DNA of 64,000 nucleotides from JAEUHO01 sp046350655 (GTDB lineage Bacteria > Planctomycetota > PLA2 > JAEUHO01): positions 496,001 through 560,000 of the forward strand of contig JAXMAB010000006.1 of the NCBI GenBank assembly GCA_046350655.1. The letters run 5' to 3'. Below are positions 7,998 through 16,561 of this stretch, one piece after another. The position numbers and the translations under genes are program-made. Every line of letters starts with the position of its first letter. Positions within the stretch are counted from its first letter, which is position 1. A model generated the notes under the pieces. The model saw nothing but the letters and a program-made list of their open reading frames with translations. It was not told the origin of the DNA and ran no database searches.

Positions 7998-9004
7998 GCC
8001 GCACCCCCTCCCGCGCCCGCGACGTCCCGGCGGGCGCCGACGCGGGGTTCGCGACGGTCGTGCGGCAGGACGCGAAGGGCGTCGTGGTGCGGCTCGACGT
8101 GGCGCCCGAGGGGCTCCCGCGCGACCTCTGGTGCTCGGTCCGCGGCCGCGTGCACCTCGGCGGCCCCGTGAGCGCGACGACGACGATCGCGGTCGGCGAC
8201 CGCGTCCGCGTCCACCGCGTCGCCGACGACCGCGGCGCCGTCGAGGAGGTGCTCCCGCGCCGCAGCGTCCTCTCGCGCCCCGAGCCCGACCAGGGCCGGC
8301 GCCGCTCGCGGCTCCTGCAGCAGGTCCTCGCGGCCAACGTCGACCGCGTCGTCGTCGTCGCGTCCGCGGCCGACCCGGGCTTCGACCCGGGCCTCGTCGA
8401 CCGCGTGCTCGTCGTCGCCGAGTGGTCGCGCCTCGACGCGCTCGTCGTCGTCAACAAGCTCGACCTCGTGCCCGCGGAGCCGCCGGAGGTCGCCGTGTAC
8501 CGCCGCATGGGCTACCGCGTCGTCGGCACCAGCGCGACCACGGGCCTCGGCATCGACGAGCTCCGCGCGGCGCTCACGGGCGCGGTCTCGGTCATCACGG
8601 GCCACAGCGGCGTCGGCAAGTCGTCGCTGCTCAACGCCGTCGAGCCCGGCCTCGGCCTCGCCGTCGGCCGCCTGAACGAGGTCACGGGCCGCGGGCGCCA
8701 GACCACGACGTCCGCGGTGCTCGTGCCGCTCGCCGGCGGCGGCGCCCTCGTCGACACGCCCGGCATCCGCGAGTTCGGCCTCTACAACGTGCCGCTGCGC
8801 GAGGTGACGTGGCTCTTCCGCGACCTCCGCGAGGTGGCCCCGCGCTGCAAGTTCGGCGACTGCCTGCACCGCGACGAGCCCGGGTGCGCGGTCGCCGCCG
8901 CCGTCGCGACGGGCGAGCTCGCGCCCTGGCGCGTCGACTCGTACCACCGCATGCTCGCGACGATGCCCGACGTCCCGAAGTGGGGGATCCCGGGCGGCCG
9001 CTGA
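7994..9004 (+). CDS. rsgA: Ribosome small-subunit GTPase RsgA
   Basis: A 336-residue circularly permuted GTPase that matures the 30S subunit. An N-terminal OB-fold covers about residues 15-90. The G motifs follow in permuted order: NKLDL (G4, about 155), GHSGVGKSSLLN (G1, about 203-214) and DTPGIREFGL (G3, about 254-263). A C-terminal zinc site has Cys-His spacing in CKFGDCLHRDEPGC near 284-297. Length fits the family. The GTG start overlaps the preceding stop (GTGA). Its position at the end of an rRNA-modification operon is consistent with its function. Confidence 0.93.
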   Translation: MSRTPSRARDVPAGADAGFATVVRQDAKGVVVRLDVAPEGLPRDLWCSVRGRVHLGGPVSATTTIAVGDRVRVHRVADDRGAVEEVLPRRSVLSRPEPDQGRRRSRLLQQVLAANVDRVVVVASAADPGFDPGLVDRVLVVAEWSRLDALVVVNKLDLVPAEPPEVAVYRRMGYRVVGTSATTGLGIDELRAALTGAVSVITGHSGVGKSSLLNAVEPGLGLAVGRLNEVTGRGRQTTTSAVLVPLAGGGALVDTPGIREFGLYNVPLREVTWLFRDLREVAPRCKFGDCLHRDEPGCAVAAAVATGELAPWRVDSYHRMLATMPDVPKWGIPGGR

Positions 9005-9036
9005 CGTCGGACCGCGGGACCCGGCGGCCCGTCGCC

Positions 9037-9075
9037 CGGGACCGCGAGGCCCGCTCGCCGGCACGCGAGGCCCGT
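9037..9075 (-). repeat. Dispersed intergenic repeat, family 1 (copy plus partial copy)
   Basis: CGGGACCGCGAGGCCCGC at 9037-9054 is a perfect reverse-orientation core. A shortened second copy, CACGCGAGGCCCG, follows at 9062-9074. They sit directly after the rsgA stop. Confidence 0.75.
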
Positions 9076-9124
9076 CCGCCGGCGCACGGGCCCGGCGCCG
9101 TTTCGGCCGCCGCATCGCCCGGGG

Positions 9125-9130
9125 TAGCGT
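9125..9130 (+). promoter_or_regulatory. -10-like box for the glycosyltransferase gene
   Basis: TAGCGT ends 25 bases before the ATG at 9156, with the ribosome-binding site GGAGGGA (9141-9147) between. No -35 box is evident. Confidence 0.4.
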
Positions 9131-9155
9131 CTGCGTCGTCGGAGGGACCCTCGCG

Positions 9156-10877
9156 ATGCCCGGCCCGCTGCCCTCGCCCGACGTGCGCGTGCCGGGCGAG
9201 CGCCTCGCCGCGGGGGTCGTCGCGGCGGTCCTCGTCGCGCTGCGCGTCGTCTACGCGGGCCGGCTGCGCATCGACTCGGACGAGCTGCAGCACCTGCACC
9301 TCGCGTGGGGCTGGTCCGAGGGGCTCGTGCAGTACCGCGACCTCTTCGACAACCACATGCCCGCGTTCCACCTGCTGCTCGCGCCGCTCGTGCGCGCGGC
9401 GGGGGAGACGCCCGCGATCGTGGAGCTCGCGCGGCTCGCGATGGTGCCGGTGTTCGTCGCCACGGCGTTCGCGACGTGGCGGCTCGCGCGCCGCGTGGCG
9501 TCGCCGCGCGCCGCCGCGTGGGGCACGCTGCTCGGGGTCGGCTCGTTCGAGTTCTACACGCGCTCCCTCGAGGCGCGCGCCGACGACCTGTGGGCCCTCG
9601 CGTGGGTCGCGGGCCTCGCGGTCGCGGTGGGCGGCCCGTTCACGCGCGGGCGCGCGCTCGCGACCGGCGCGTGGTTCGGCTTCGCGTGCCTGGCGTCGGC
9701 GAAGTCGGCGCTCCTGCTGCTCACGTTCGCCGCGGGCGCGGTCGGGCTCGCGCTCGTCGCGCCGACGGTGCGGGCCGCGTGGCCCGCCCGCCGCGCGCTC
9801 GCGGCGGCGGGGTGGATGGCGCTGCCGGCGCTCGCGCTCGCCGGGGCGCTGGCGGCGTGGATGGCGTCGCTCGGCGCCCTCGGCCCGCTGGTGCACGGCG
9901 TGTTCCTGCACGCGGTCGTGCCCGGCCGGGGCGACCCCGCGCGGACCGCGGGCGCGGTGGCGGTCCTCGTCGTCGGCGCGGCGGCGCTCCTCGCCGCGGC
10001 GCGGGCCGTCGTGGCGCGCTCGGCGCCGGAGACGGGCCCGCGGCGCGCGCTGCTCCTGCTCGCGTGCGGGCTGTTCGTGCTCGCGCTCGAGACCGTCTGG
10101 ATCACGTCGGCGCGCCAGGACAAGCTGCCGGTCGTGCCGGTCCTCGGCGTGCTGCTCGCGACCGCCGTGGACGCGTTCGTGCGGGCGCGCGGCGCGGCGC
10201 GCGGCGACGCGCCCGTCCGCGTCGCGCGCGTGGCGGCGGCGGTCCTCGCGGGGATCGTCGTCGCCGCGTTCGGGCGCGCGCTGTTCAACCGCCGCCCGTG
10301 GACGGACGAGACCGCGGGGGTGCGCGGCTACCTCGCGGAGGTCCTCGCCGTCACGCGGCCCGGCGAGACGGTGCTCGACCCGAAGGGCCAGTCCGTGTTC
10401 CGTCGGCGGCCGACCTACCCCGTCTACGAGCGCTTCACGCGCGAGCGCATCGACGGCGGCCACGACGACGACCCCGCGGCGCGCGACGTGGTCGCGCGGG
10501 GCACGTGGTGCTTCGCGCCCGGCACGTCGAAGTACGGCGACGAGACCACGGCGTTCCTCCTCGCGCACACCTTCCGCGCGGGCCGCCTGCGCGTCGCGGG
10601 CGCGCGCGTGGGGCCGCTCGGGGCGGACGCGTCCGTCGAGGTCGTCGTGGGGGTGCCCGCCGTCTACACCGTCGTGCGCGAGGACGGGTCGCCGTTCGAG
10701 GGCACGGTCGACGGCGTGGCCTTCTCGGGCCCGCGGCCGTGGGCCGCCGGGCCTCACGTCCTGCGGACGGGGCCCGGTCCCGCGACCCGCGTCGCGGTGG
10801 TGCCCGCGGCCTACGTGGAGCGCGGCGGCACGCCGTTCGTCGAGGCGCCGCTCGACCTCTCGTTCACGGGCTGGTGA
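9156..10877 (+). CDS. GT-C-fold membrane glycosyltransferase (ArnT/PMT-like)
   Basis: A 573-residue protein with about ten hydrophobic segments in the first 390 residues and a soluble C-terminal domain. The first luminal loop carries DSDELQHLH near residues 37-45, the acidic motif expected of polyprenyl-phosphate-dependent GT-C transferases, and QDKLP appears later. Such enzymes move a sugar from a lipid carrier onto lipid A, protein or a glycan outside the inner membrane. The acceptor is unknown. A good Shine-Dalgarno (GGAGGGA) fixes the start. Its 3' end overlaps the convergent folC gene by 14 bases. Confidence 0.75.
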   Translation: MPGPLPSPDVRVPGERLAAGVVAAVLVALRVVYAGRLRIDSDELQHLHLAWGWSEGLVQYRDLFDNHMPAFHLLLAPLVRAAGETPAIVELARLAMVPVFVATAFATWRLARRVASPRAAAWGTLLGVGSFEFYTRSLEARADDLWALAWVAGLAVAVGGPFTRGRALATGAWFGFACLASAKSALLLLTFAAGAVGLALVAPTVRAAWPARRALAAAGWMALPALALAGALAAWMASLGALGPLVHGVFLHAVVPGRGDPARTAGAVAVLVVGAAALLAAARAVVARSAPETGPRRALLLLACGLFVLALETVWITSARQDKLPVVPVLGVLLATAVDAFVRARGAARGDAPVRVARVAAAVLAGIVVAAFGRALFNRRPWTDETAGVRGYLAEVLAVTRPGETVLDPKGQSVFRRRPTYPVYERFTRERIDGGHDDDPAARDVVARGTWCFAPGTSKYGDETTAFLLAHTFRAGRLRVAGARVGPLGADASVEVVVGVPAVYTVVREDGSPFEGTVDGVAFSGPRPWAAGPHVLRTGPGPATRVAVVPAAYVERGGTPFVEAPLDLSFTGW

Positions 10878-12243
10878 CGCCCGCGGGCGGGTCCGTCGGC
10901 AGGAAGCCCGGGAGCCGGCGCGCCGCCGCGCGCGCGGCGCCCGCGAGGTAGAGGCTGCCCGTGACGAGCACGAGGTCGTCGGGGGCGGCCCGCCCGAGCG
11001 CCGACGCGAGGCCCGCCGCGGCGTCGGGGGCGGTCGTGACCGGCGGGCCGCCGACCGCGGCGACGACCTCGGCGAGCCGGGCGGGGGCGAGCGCGCGGGG
11101 CGACGGCACGCCGCACGCGACGACGCTGCCCGCGCCGCCCACGAGCGCGCGGACGATGCCGTCGACGTCCTTCTCCTCGAGCACGCCGACGACGAGGTGG
11201 AGCGCGCGGAAGCGGAACGACGTCGCGAGCGTCGCGCGCGCGGCGCGCGCGGACGCGACGGTGTGCGCGCCGTCGATCACGACCTGCGGCGCGCGGTGCA
11301 CGAGCTCCATGCGCGCCGGCAGCGTGACGGCCGCGCAGCCCGCGCGGATCGCCGCGTCGGGCACGTCGAGCAGGCGGGCGAGGGCGACCGCCACGGCGGC
11401 GTTCGTGGCCTGGTGCTCGCCGGCGACGGGCAGCTCGACCGCGACCGGGCCCGCGCCGCACGGGCCCGTGACGGTGAGCGCGAGGCGCGGCCCGGGCGTC
11501 GCGCGCACGTCCGCGACGTGGAGCTCGCGGCCGAGGCGGTGGAGCGGCGCGCGCGCCGCCGCCGCGGTCGCCTCGACGACGGCGAGCGCGCCGGTGCCGA
11601 GCGGGACGGCCGTGACCATGGGCACGCCCGGCTTCGCGATGGCGGCCTTCTCGGCGGCGATCTTCTCGAGCGTGTCGCCGAGCAGCTTCGTGTGCTCGAG
11701 CTCGACGGTCGTGACCGCCGTCGCGGCGGGGCGGCACACGTTCGTCGCGTCGAGGCGGCCGCCGAGGCCGACCTCGAGCACGACGGTGCGGCAGCCCGCG
11801 TCGCGGAACGCGACGTGGGCCGCCGCGGTCAGGAGCTCGAAGAACGTCGGGTACGCGGGCGTGCCGACGCGGGCCCGCAGCGCCGGCAGGAGCGCGTCCG
11901 TCGCGCGGGCGAGGGCGGGGCCGGCGACCGGGCGGCCGTCGACGCTCACGCGCTCGGCGAGCGACTCGAGGTGCGGCGAGACGTAGAGGCCCACGGGCCC
12001 GCGGCCGGCGGCGCGCAGGATCGCGTCGAGGATGCGGCAGGTGCTGCCCTTGCCCTTGCTCCCCGTCACGTGGACCGTCACGGGGCCACGCTCGGGGCGG
12101 CCGAGGTCGGCGAGGAGGGCGTCCATCCGGGCGAGGTCGAAGTGCCGCGCCGAGCCGTCCGCCGGCACCTTCTCCTCGTAGTTGGTCGTGGCGGCGAGCA
12201 GCCGCTCGACGTCGGCGAGGGTGCGGATGCGGTCGGGCAGCAC
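10864..12243 (-). CDS. folC: Folylpolyglutamate/dihydrofolate synthase FolC
   Basis: A 459-residue Mur-ligase-like enzyme that adds glutamate to folates. The P-loop VTGSKGKGST is at about residues 58-67 and is the FolC form of GxxGKGS. LEVGLGGRLDATNV (about 159-172), GEHQATNAAVAVAL and VIDGAHTVASA are the further family motifs, the last holding the ADP-binding Asp. The GTG at 12243 lies eight bases after a TACCCT box (12257-12252), so the mRNA may be leaderless; no Shine-Dalgarno is visible. An upstream extension would run into the divergent promoter. Confidence 0.9.
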   Translation of the reverse strand: MLPDRIRTLADVERLLAATTNYEEKVPADGSARHFDLARMDALLADLGRPERGPVTVHVTGSKGKGSTCRILDAILRAAGRGPVGLYVSPHLESLAERVSVDGRPVAGPALARATDALLPALRARVGTPAYPTFFELLTAAAHVAFRDAGCRTVVLEVGLGGRLDATNVCRPAATAVTTVELEHTKLLGDTLEKIAAEKAAIAKPGVPMVTAVPLGTGALAVVEATAAAARAPLHRLGRELHVADVRATPGPRLALTVTGPCGAGPVAVELPVAGEHQATNAAVAVALARLLDVPDAAIRAGCAAVTLPARMELVHRAPQVVIDGAHTVASARAARATLATSFRFRALHLVVGVLEEKDVDGIVRALVGGAGSVVACGVPSPRALAPARLAEVVAAVGGPPVTTAPDAAAGLASALGRAAPDDLVLVTGSLYLAGAARAAARRLPGFLPTDPPAGVTSP

Positions 12244-12251
12244 GCCGGCCC

Positions 12252-12290
12252 AGGGTAAGCGAACGCGGCCGGCCGCCCCCGCGCTATCCT
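12252..12290. promoter_or_regulatory. Divergent -10 boxes for folC and the membrane-anchored protein
   Basis: On the minus strand TACCCT (12257-12252) sits eight bases before the folC GTG. On the plus strand TATCCT (12285-12290) sits 32 bases before the ATG at 12323. Both match the TAnnnT pattern seen before many genes here. Confidence 0.4.
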
Positions 12291-12322
12291 GACGCCGTCC
12301 GCCCGCCCGAGAGCCCCGGCCC

Positions 12323-13603
12323 ATGCCCCCTCCCCGCCCTCCTCGTGCCCCGGCGAACGCCGGCTCCGCGCGCGCCGCGCTCCTCGTCGCCCTCGTGCCG
12401 ATCCTCGGCATCGCCACGTACCTCCTCCTGCGGCCGCCGCGCGCGCCCGCGCGCCCGCGGCCCGTCGCCGACGTGGCCGACGTCGTGCCGCCGCCCACGC
12501 GGCTCGTCAACCTCGGCCCGCTCGCGTCCGTCCCGGCGGAGCCCGCGCGCCAGACCGACGCGAAGGCCCTCGACCACGTGCTCCGGCTGATCGCCGGCGG
12601 CGTGCTCGTGGCGGAGGGCGACGAGCTGTCGCCCGCCGAGATCGCCGCGCTGCCGCCGGCCGAGCAGCCCGGCCGCGAGGTCGAGACGTGGGGCACCGTG
12701 CGCGAGCTCGCGGCGGAGGCGTTCGCGTCGGACGTGAACCCGCGCTGGGACCAGCTGTGGGCGTTCGCGCTCGACGGCGACGGCGGCGGCACGGTCGTCG
12801 TCGTGCAGCCGGGCGAGTCGCGCGCGCTCGACGGCGGCAAGCCGGCGCCGACGCGCCTCGGCTCGTCGCTGCCGCCGCTCAAGAACGGCGACCGCGTCCG
12901 CGTGCGCGGCGTGGTGCTGCAGCGGCGCGTGGGGTCGCTCGGCACGCTGTCGCTCGACACGCCGACGACGGTCGTGGTGGGGCGGCAGTTCCGCCGCTTC
13001 GGCGAGGGGAAGCCCGCGCCCGCGACGCTGTCCGAGGTGCCGTGGGCGTCGATCCACGACCGGTTCGAGGGCGAGACGCGCGACTTCGCCGACGACGCGC
13101 ACTGGGCGCTCCTCGCGTGGCAGCGGCGCACCGGCTGGCGGCCGACGCTGCAGCGCCTCGTGTCCGGCGACCTGCCCTTCGAGTCGTTCGGGCACGCGGA
13201 GTTCCTCCGCTGGCGCCGCGACCTCGAGTCCGACACCGACGCCCTGGCGCCCGACCCGCGGGCGTTCACCATCGGCCTGCGCGGCAAGGCGTTCGTGCTG
13301 ACGGGCTACCTCGCCGACGTGCGCGTCGAGGACTGGGACCGCATCCCCGACAACCCGTACGACGTGGACCGCCGCTACACGTACTGGCTGATCTCCGACC
13401 ACTACGCCCACGTGGGCATCCTCTTCCACTGCGCGTTCCCCCTGTCGCGGTTCCCCGGCGTCGCGACCCCCGAGCCGGGCGGGAAGGTCCGCGTCCGCGC
13501 GTTCGGCCTGTTCGTCCGGAACTACACGTACGCGCCGAAGGGCGGGGCCCCGATCGCCACCCCCGCCTTCCACCTCCTCCACCTCGAGGCGGAGGGCCGC
13601 TGA
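12323..13603 (+). CDS. Membrane-anchored protein of unknown family (paralogue 1)
   Basis: A 426-residue protein with one N-terminal membrane segment (about 17-36) and the rest presumably periplasmic. I do not recognise the family. The C-terminal part shares a run of spaced residues with the next gene: WDRIPDNPYD, then a YxxxSDHY region, FPxSxFPGVA and RVRxxGxFxRNxxYxP. The two are therefore paralogues, this one shorter and lacking the second membrane segment. Beta-rich segments such as VRVRGVVLQRRVGSLGTLSL hint at OB-like barrels. It is the first gene of a run with its paralogue and aroB. Confidence 0.75.
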   Translation: MPPPRPPRAPANAGSARAALLVALVPILGIATYLLLRPPRAPARPRPVADVADVVPPPTRLVNLGPLASVPAEPARQTDAKALDHVLRLIAGGVLVAEGDELSPAEIAALPPAEQPGREVETWGTVRELAAEAFASDVNPRWDQLWAFALDGDGGGTVVVVQPGESRALDGGKPAPTRLGSSLPPLKNGDRVRVRGVVLQRRVGSLGTLSLDTPTTVVVGRQFRRFGEGKPAPATLSEVPWASIHDRFEGETRDFADDAHWALLAWQRRTGWRPTLQRLVSGDLPFESFGHAEFLRWRRDLESDTDALAPDPRAFTIGLRGKAFVLTGYLADVRVEDWDRIPDNPYDVDRRYTYWLISDHYAHVGILFHCAFPLSRFPGVATPEPGGKVRVRAFGLFVRNYTYAPKGGAPIATPAFHLLHLEAEGR

Positions 13604-13694
13604 CGCGAGGTCGGCGGCCGCGGACGCGAGGTCGGCGGGACGGGCCGGCCGCGGCCGGGACGGTTCCGGCGTGCGCCCCCGGCCCGATCGGGGG

Positions 13695-13700
13695 TATGAT
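13695..13700 (+). promoter_or_regulatory. -10-like box upstream of the second paralogue
   Basis: TATGAT, near consensus, ends 38 bases before the ATG at 13739 in an otherwise GC-rich 135-base gap. It suggests the second paralogue and aroB have their own promoter. Confidence 0.45.
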
Positions 13701-13738
13701 CCTCGTGCCGTCCGCCCCGTGACGACCGAAGGCACTCC

Positions 13739-15406
13739 ATGTTCGAGTCGCTGAAGCAGCAGCCGCGGGGCATGTCGCCGCGCGAACGCACCCGCCTCTA
13801 CGTGACGCTCGGCGCCGCCGCCGTGCTCGGCGCGGCGATCTTCGGGGGCGGCGTGAAGATGTTCACGTCCCCGAAGGACGGCCCGATCGCGTCCGCCGCC
13901 CCCGTCGTCGGCCGACCGGCCGACGTGTTCCGCCCGCTGGACCCGGCGTCGTTCGCGGCGCTCCGCCAGGGGCGCGTCTCGCCGACCGACCTCGACCCCG
14001 ACGCGGTCAAGCAGCTCCTGGCCGAGGTCGCGTTCGACCGGGCCCTGCGCCGGAGCCCGGTCCCGACGGACCGCGCCGAGCTCGAGCGGCGGCGCTTCCT
14101 CTCGCCGTTCCCGAACGTCGTGGCGACGCCCGCCGACGTCGCGGGCCTCGAGCCCAAGGAGTCGGCCGGCCTGCTGGTCGAGCTCCGCGGCGTCGTGCAG
14201 GCGATCGACCTCGAGGGCGCCGTCCTCCCCGCCCTCGGCGAGGCGCGGAAGGTCCACGCGCTCGTCGTCGCGGGCGACGACGGCACGAAGGTCGCGGTCG
14301 TCGACACCGACGTCCCGCGCGACCGCCGCCCGCCCGAGCGCAACCCCAGCGACCCGCCCGACGCGCCGCGGCCCGCGGCGCGCCCGCCGTTCGAGGTCGG
14401 GCAGCCGGTCCACGTGCGCGGCTACTACGTGCAGCGCTACCAGGGGAGGGTGGGCCCGATCGTGCTCGACGCGCCGACGGTGGTGCTCGTCGGGCGCGAC
14501 TACCGCCCGGCCGTCGACGCCCCGCCGCCGCCGCCGAACCTCGACGCGGTCGTCCCGGCGATCGGGCCGGACCGCTCGCGCGACGACACCTGGGACGTCG
14601 AGGACCCGGCGTACTGGATGACGATGCACTGGGCGCAGTCGCTCGGGAACGCGCGGCTCACCGAGGCGCTCGTGGACGGCAAGCTGCCGTGGCGCCGGTG
14701 GGACCGCTCGCACTTCCTGCAGTGGTCGCGCGAGCTGTCGCTCGACAAGCCCGACGCGGCCAACCGGCTGCCGGCCGTCGACCCGCGGCGGCTCACCAAC
14801 GAGAGCCGCGGCCACGTGTTCCTCGTGACCGGCGTGCTGGCCGCGTACGAGCACGACGACTGGGACCGCGTCCCCGACAACGCCTACGACCTCGGGCGGC
14901 GGTTCGTCTACCGGCTGTCGTGCGACCATTACGTCAACGACGCGCTGGTGCGCTTCGACTCGCCGTTCCCGATCTCGACGTTCCCGGGCGTGGCGCTCCC
15001 GAACCCCAAGGCGCCGCAGCGCGTGCGCATCTACGGCGTGTTCCTGCGCAACCACTCCTACACGCCGGCGGGGCCCAGCGACCCCATGGCCCGCGCGGCC
15101 TTCGAGCAGCGCCCGGACCGCGACCTCACCGTCCCGATGTTCGTCGCGATCCACGTGCAGCCCGACCCGCTGCCGCGGCCGGGCCCGCTCTGGAGGAACC
15201 CGTTCTTCTGGACGTGGGTGGGCCTCGCGGTGTTCTTCGTCGCGTTCTTCGTGGTGATGCGCACCATGGACGCGCGCGAGGACGGCGCGGCCAACGTCCG
15301 CGACGCGCACCGGCGCGCGAAGATCTACGGCGAGGTGCTGCGCCGGCGCCAGCGCCGCGAGGCCGCCGCCGGGACCCCGCCGGCGCCGGAGAAGGCCCCC
15401 GAATGA
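13739..15406 (+). CDS. Membrane protein of unknown family with two membrane segments (paralogue 2)
   Basis: A 555-residue protein with a membrane segment near residues 20-40 and another near 485-510, which would place the central about 440 residues in the periplasm and both ends in the cytoplasm. The region around 365-445 repeats the signature of the preceding gene (WDRVPDNAYDLGRRFVYRL, DHY, FPGVA, RNHSYTPAG). The last 45 residues are basic and charged. No known family is recognised. Its stop overlaps the aroB start (ATGA), so the two are translationally coupled, although no functional link with the shikimate pathway is obvious. Confidence 0.8.
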   Translation: MFESLKQQPRGMSPRERTRLYVTLGAAAVLGAAIFGGGVKMFTSPKDGPIASAAPVVGRPADVFRPLDPASFAALRQGRVSPTDLDPDAVKQLLAEVAFDRALRRSPVPTDRAELERRRFLSPFPNVVATPADVAGLEPKESAGLLVELRGVVQAIDLEGAVLPALGEARKVHALVVAGDDGTKVAVVDTDVPRDRRPPERNPSDPPDAPRPAARPPFEVGQPVHVRGYYVQRYQGRVGPIVLDAPTVVLVGRDYRPAVDAPPPPPNLDAVVPAIGPDRSRDDTWDVEDPAYWMTMHWAQSLGNARLTEALVDGKLPWRRWDRSHFLQWSRELSLDKPDAANRLPAVDPRRLTNESRGHVFLVTGVLAAYEHDDWDRVPDNAYDLGRRFVYRLSCDHYVNDALVRFDSPFPISTFPGVALPNPKAPQRVRIYGVFLRNHSYTPAGPSDPMARAAFEQRPDRDLTVPMFVAIHVQPDPLPRPGPLWRNPFFWTWVGLAVFFVAFFVVMRTMDAREDGAANVRDAHRRAKIYGEVLRRRQRREAAAGTPPAPEKAPE

Positions 15407-16530
15407 CCCGCCGACCGCCGGTCGCCGAGCGCAGGCTGTCCGTCCGCGGCGCCACCACGACCACCGAGGTCGTGGTGGGCCTCGGCCTCGTGGGCCGCCT
15501 CGAGTCGCTGGTCGCGGAGGCCGCCCCGCGGGCCACGCGCCAGCTGCTCGTGGTGGACGCGGGGGTGGCGCCCGCGCGCGTCCACGGCCGTTGGCCCGGC
15601 GAGTGGTCGCCCGACCCCGCCACGTCGATCGTCGTGCCCGCGGGCGAGGCCGCGAAGACCCGCGAGGTCCACGCCCGCCTCGAGGACGCGATCCTCGACG
15701 CCGGGCTCACCCGCGACGACGTCGTCGTCGCGGTGGGGGGCGGCGCCGTGCTCGACGTCGCGGGGTACGCCGCCGCGACGACGCGGCGCGGGATCCCGTG
15801 GGTCGCGGTGCCCACGAGCGTCGTCGCGCAGGTGGACGCGTCGGTCGGCGGCAAGACCGCGGTGAACCACCCGCGCGGGAAGAACCTGCTCGGCACGTTC
15901 CACCCGCCCCGCCGCGCGATCGTGGACGTCGGCGCGCTGCGCACGCTCCCCGAGCGCGACCGCACCGCCGGGCTGGCCGAGGTCTACAAGACCGGGCTCG
16001 TCGGCGACCGCGACCTCCTCGCGACGCTCGCCGGGCGCGGCGCGCGCGACGACGACGCCTGGTGGGTCGACGTCGTGGCCCGGGCCCTCGCGGTCAAGGC
16101 GAAGCTCGTCGCGGCCGACGAGCGCGACGTCGGGGTCCGGCGCGCGCTCAACTACGGCCACACCGTCGGCCACGCGCTCGAGACCGCGCTCGGCAACGAC
16201 GCCATGCGGCACGGCGAGGCCGTCGCCATCGGGATGGGCGTCGCCGCCGAGGTCGCCCGCGGCCGCGGCCTCGTGGCGTCGCGGTTCCTCGAGGCCCAGG
16301 ACGCGTCCCTGGCGCTGCTCGGCCTGCCGATCCGGGTCCCGGGCGCGGTCCGCCCGGCGGCCCTCGCCGACCTCGCCCTCGAGGACAAGAAGCGCCGGGC
16401 GGGGGCCGAGCTCACCATGGTCCTGCCGCGCACCCGCGGCGGCGTGGTCGTGGCCGAGGACGTCAGCCGCGCGGAGCTCGAGACGGCGATCGTCGCGCGT
16501 TGGGAGCGACGTCAGCGCCGGCGCGGGTAG
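15403..16530 (+). CDS. aroB: 3-dehydroquinate synthase AroB
   Basis: A 375-residue enzyme for the second step of the shikimate pathway, converting DAHP to 3-dehydroquinate with NAD and a metal. The NAD-binding glycine motif VVAVGGGAVLDVAGY is near 106-120, QVDASVGGKTAVNHP near 144-158 and the metal-ligand motif NYGHTVGHALE near 249-259. Length matches the family. It overlaps the preceding unknown membrane gene by four bases. Confidence 0.95.
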   Translation: MTRRPPVAERRLSVRGATTTTEVVVGLGLVGRLESLVAEAAPRATRQLLVVDAGVAPARVHGRWPGEWSPDPATSIVVPAGEAAKTREVHARLEDAILDAGLTRDDVVVAVGGGAVLDVAGYAAATTRRGIPWVAVPTSVVAQVDASVGGKTAVNHPRGKNLLGTFHPPRRAIVDVGALRTLPERDRTAGLAEVYKTGLVGDRDLLATLAGRGARDDDAWWVDVVARALAVKAKLVAADERDVGVRRALNYGHTVGHALETALGNDAMRHGEAVAIGMGVAAEVARGRGLVASRFLEAQDASLALLGLPIRVPGAVRPAALADLALEDKKRRAGAELTMVLPRTRGGVVVAEDVSRAELETAIVARWERRQRRRG

Positions 16531-16561
16531 GCTCGCGGGCTCCCCCGTCCCGGAGCCGTCC

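Noticed and set aside
8131..12258. Very long open reading frames opposite or out of phase with real genes (for example about 1375 codons here, about 500 codons over 955-2454)
   Set aside because: Extreme GC removes stop codons from shadow frames; their translations are Arg/Pro/Ala-rich with no motifs, while the overlapping frames encode recognised proteins.
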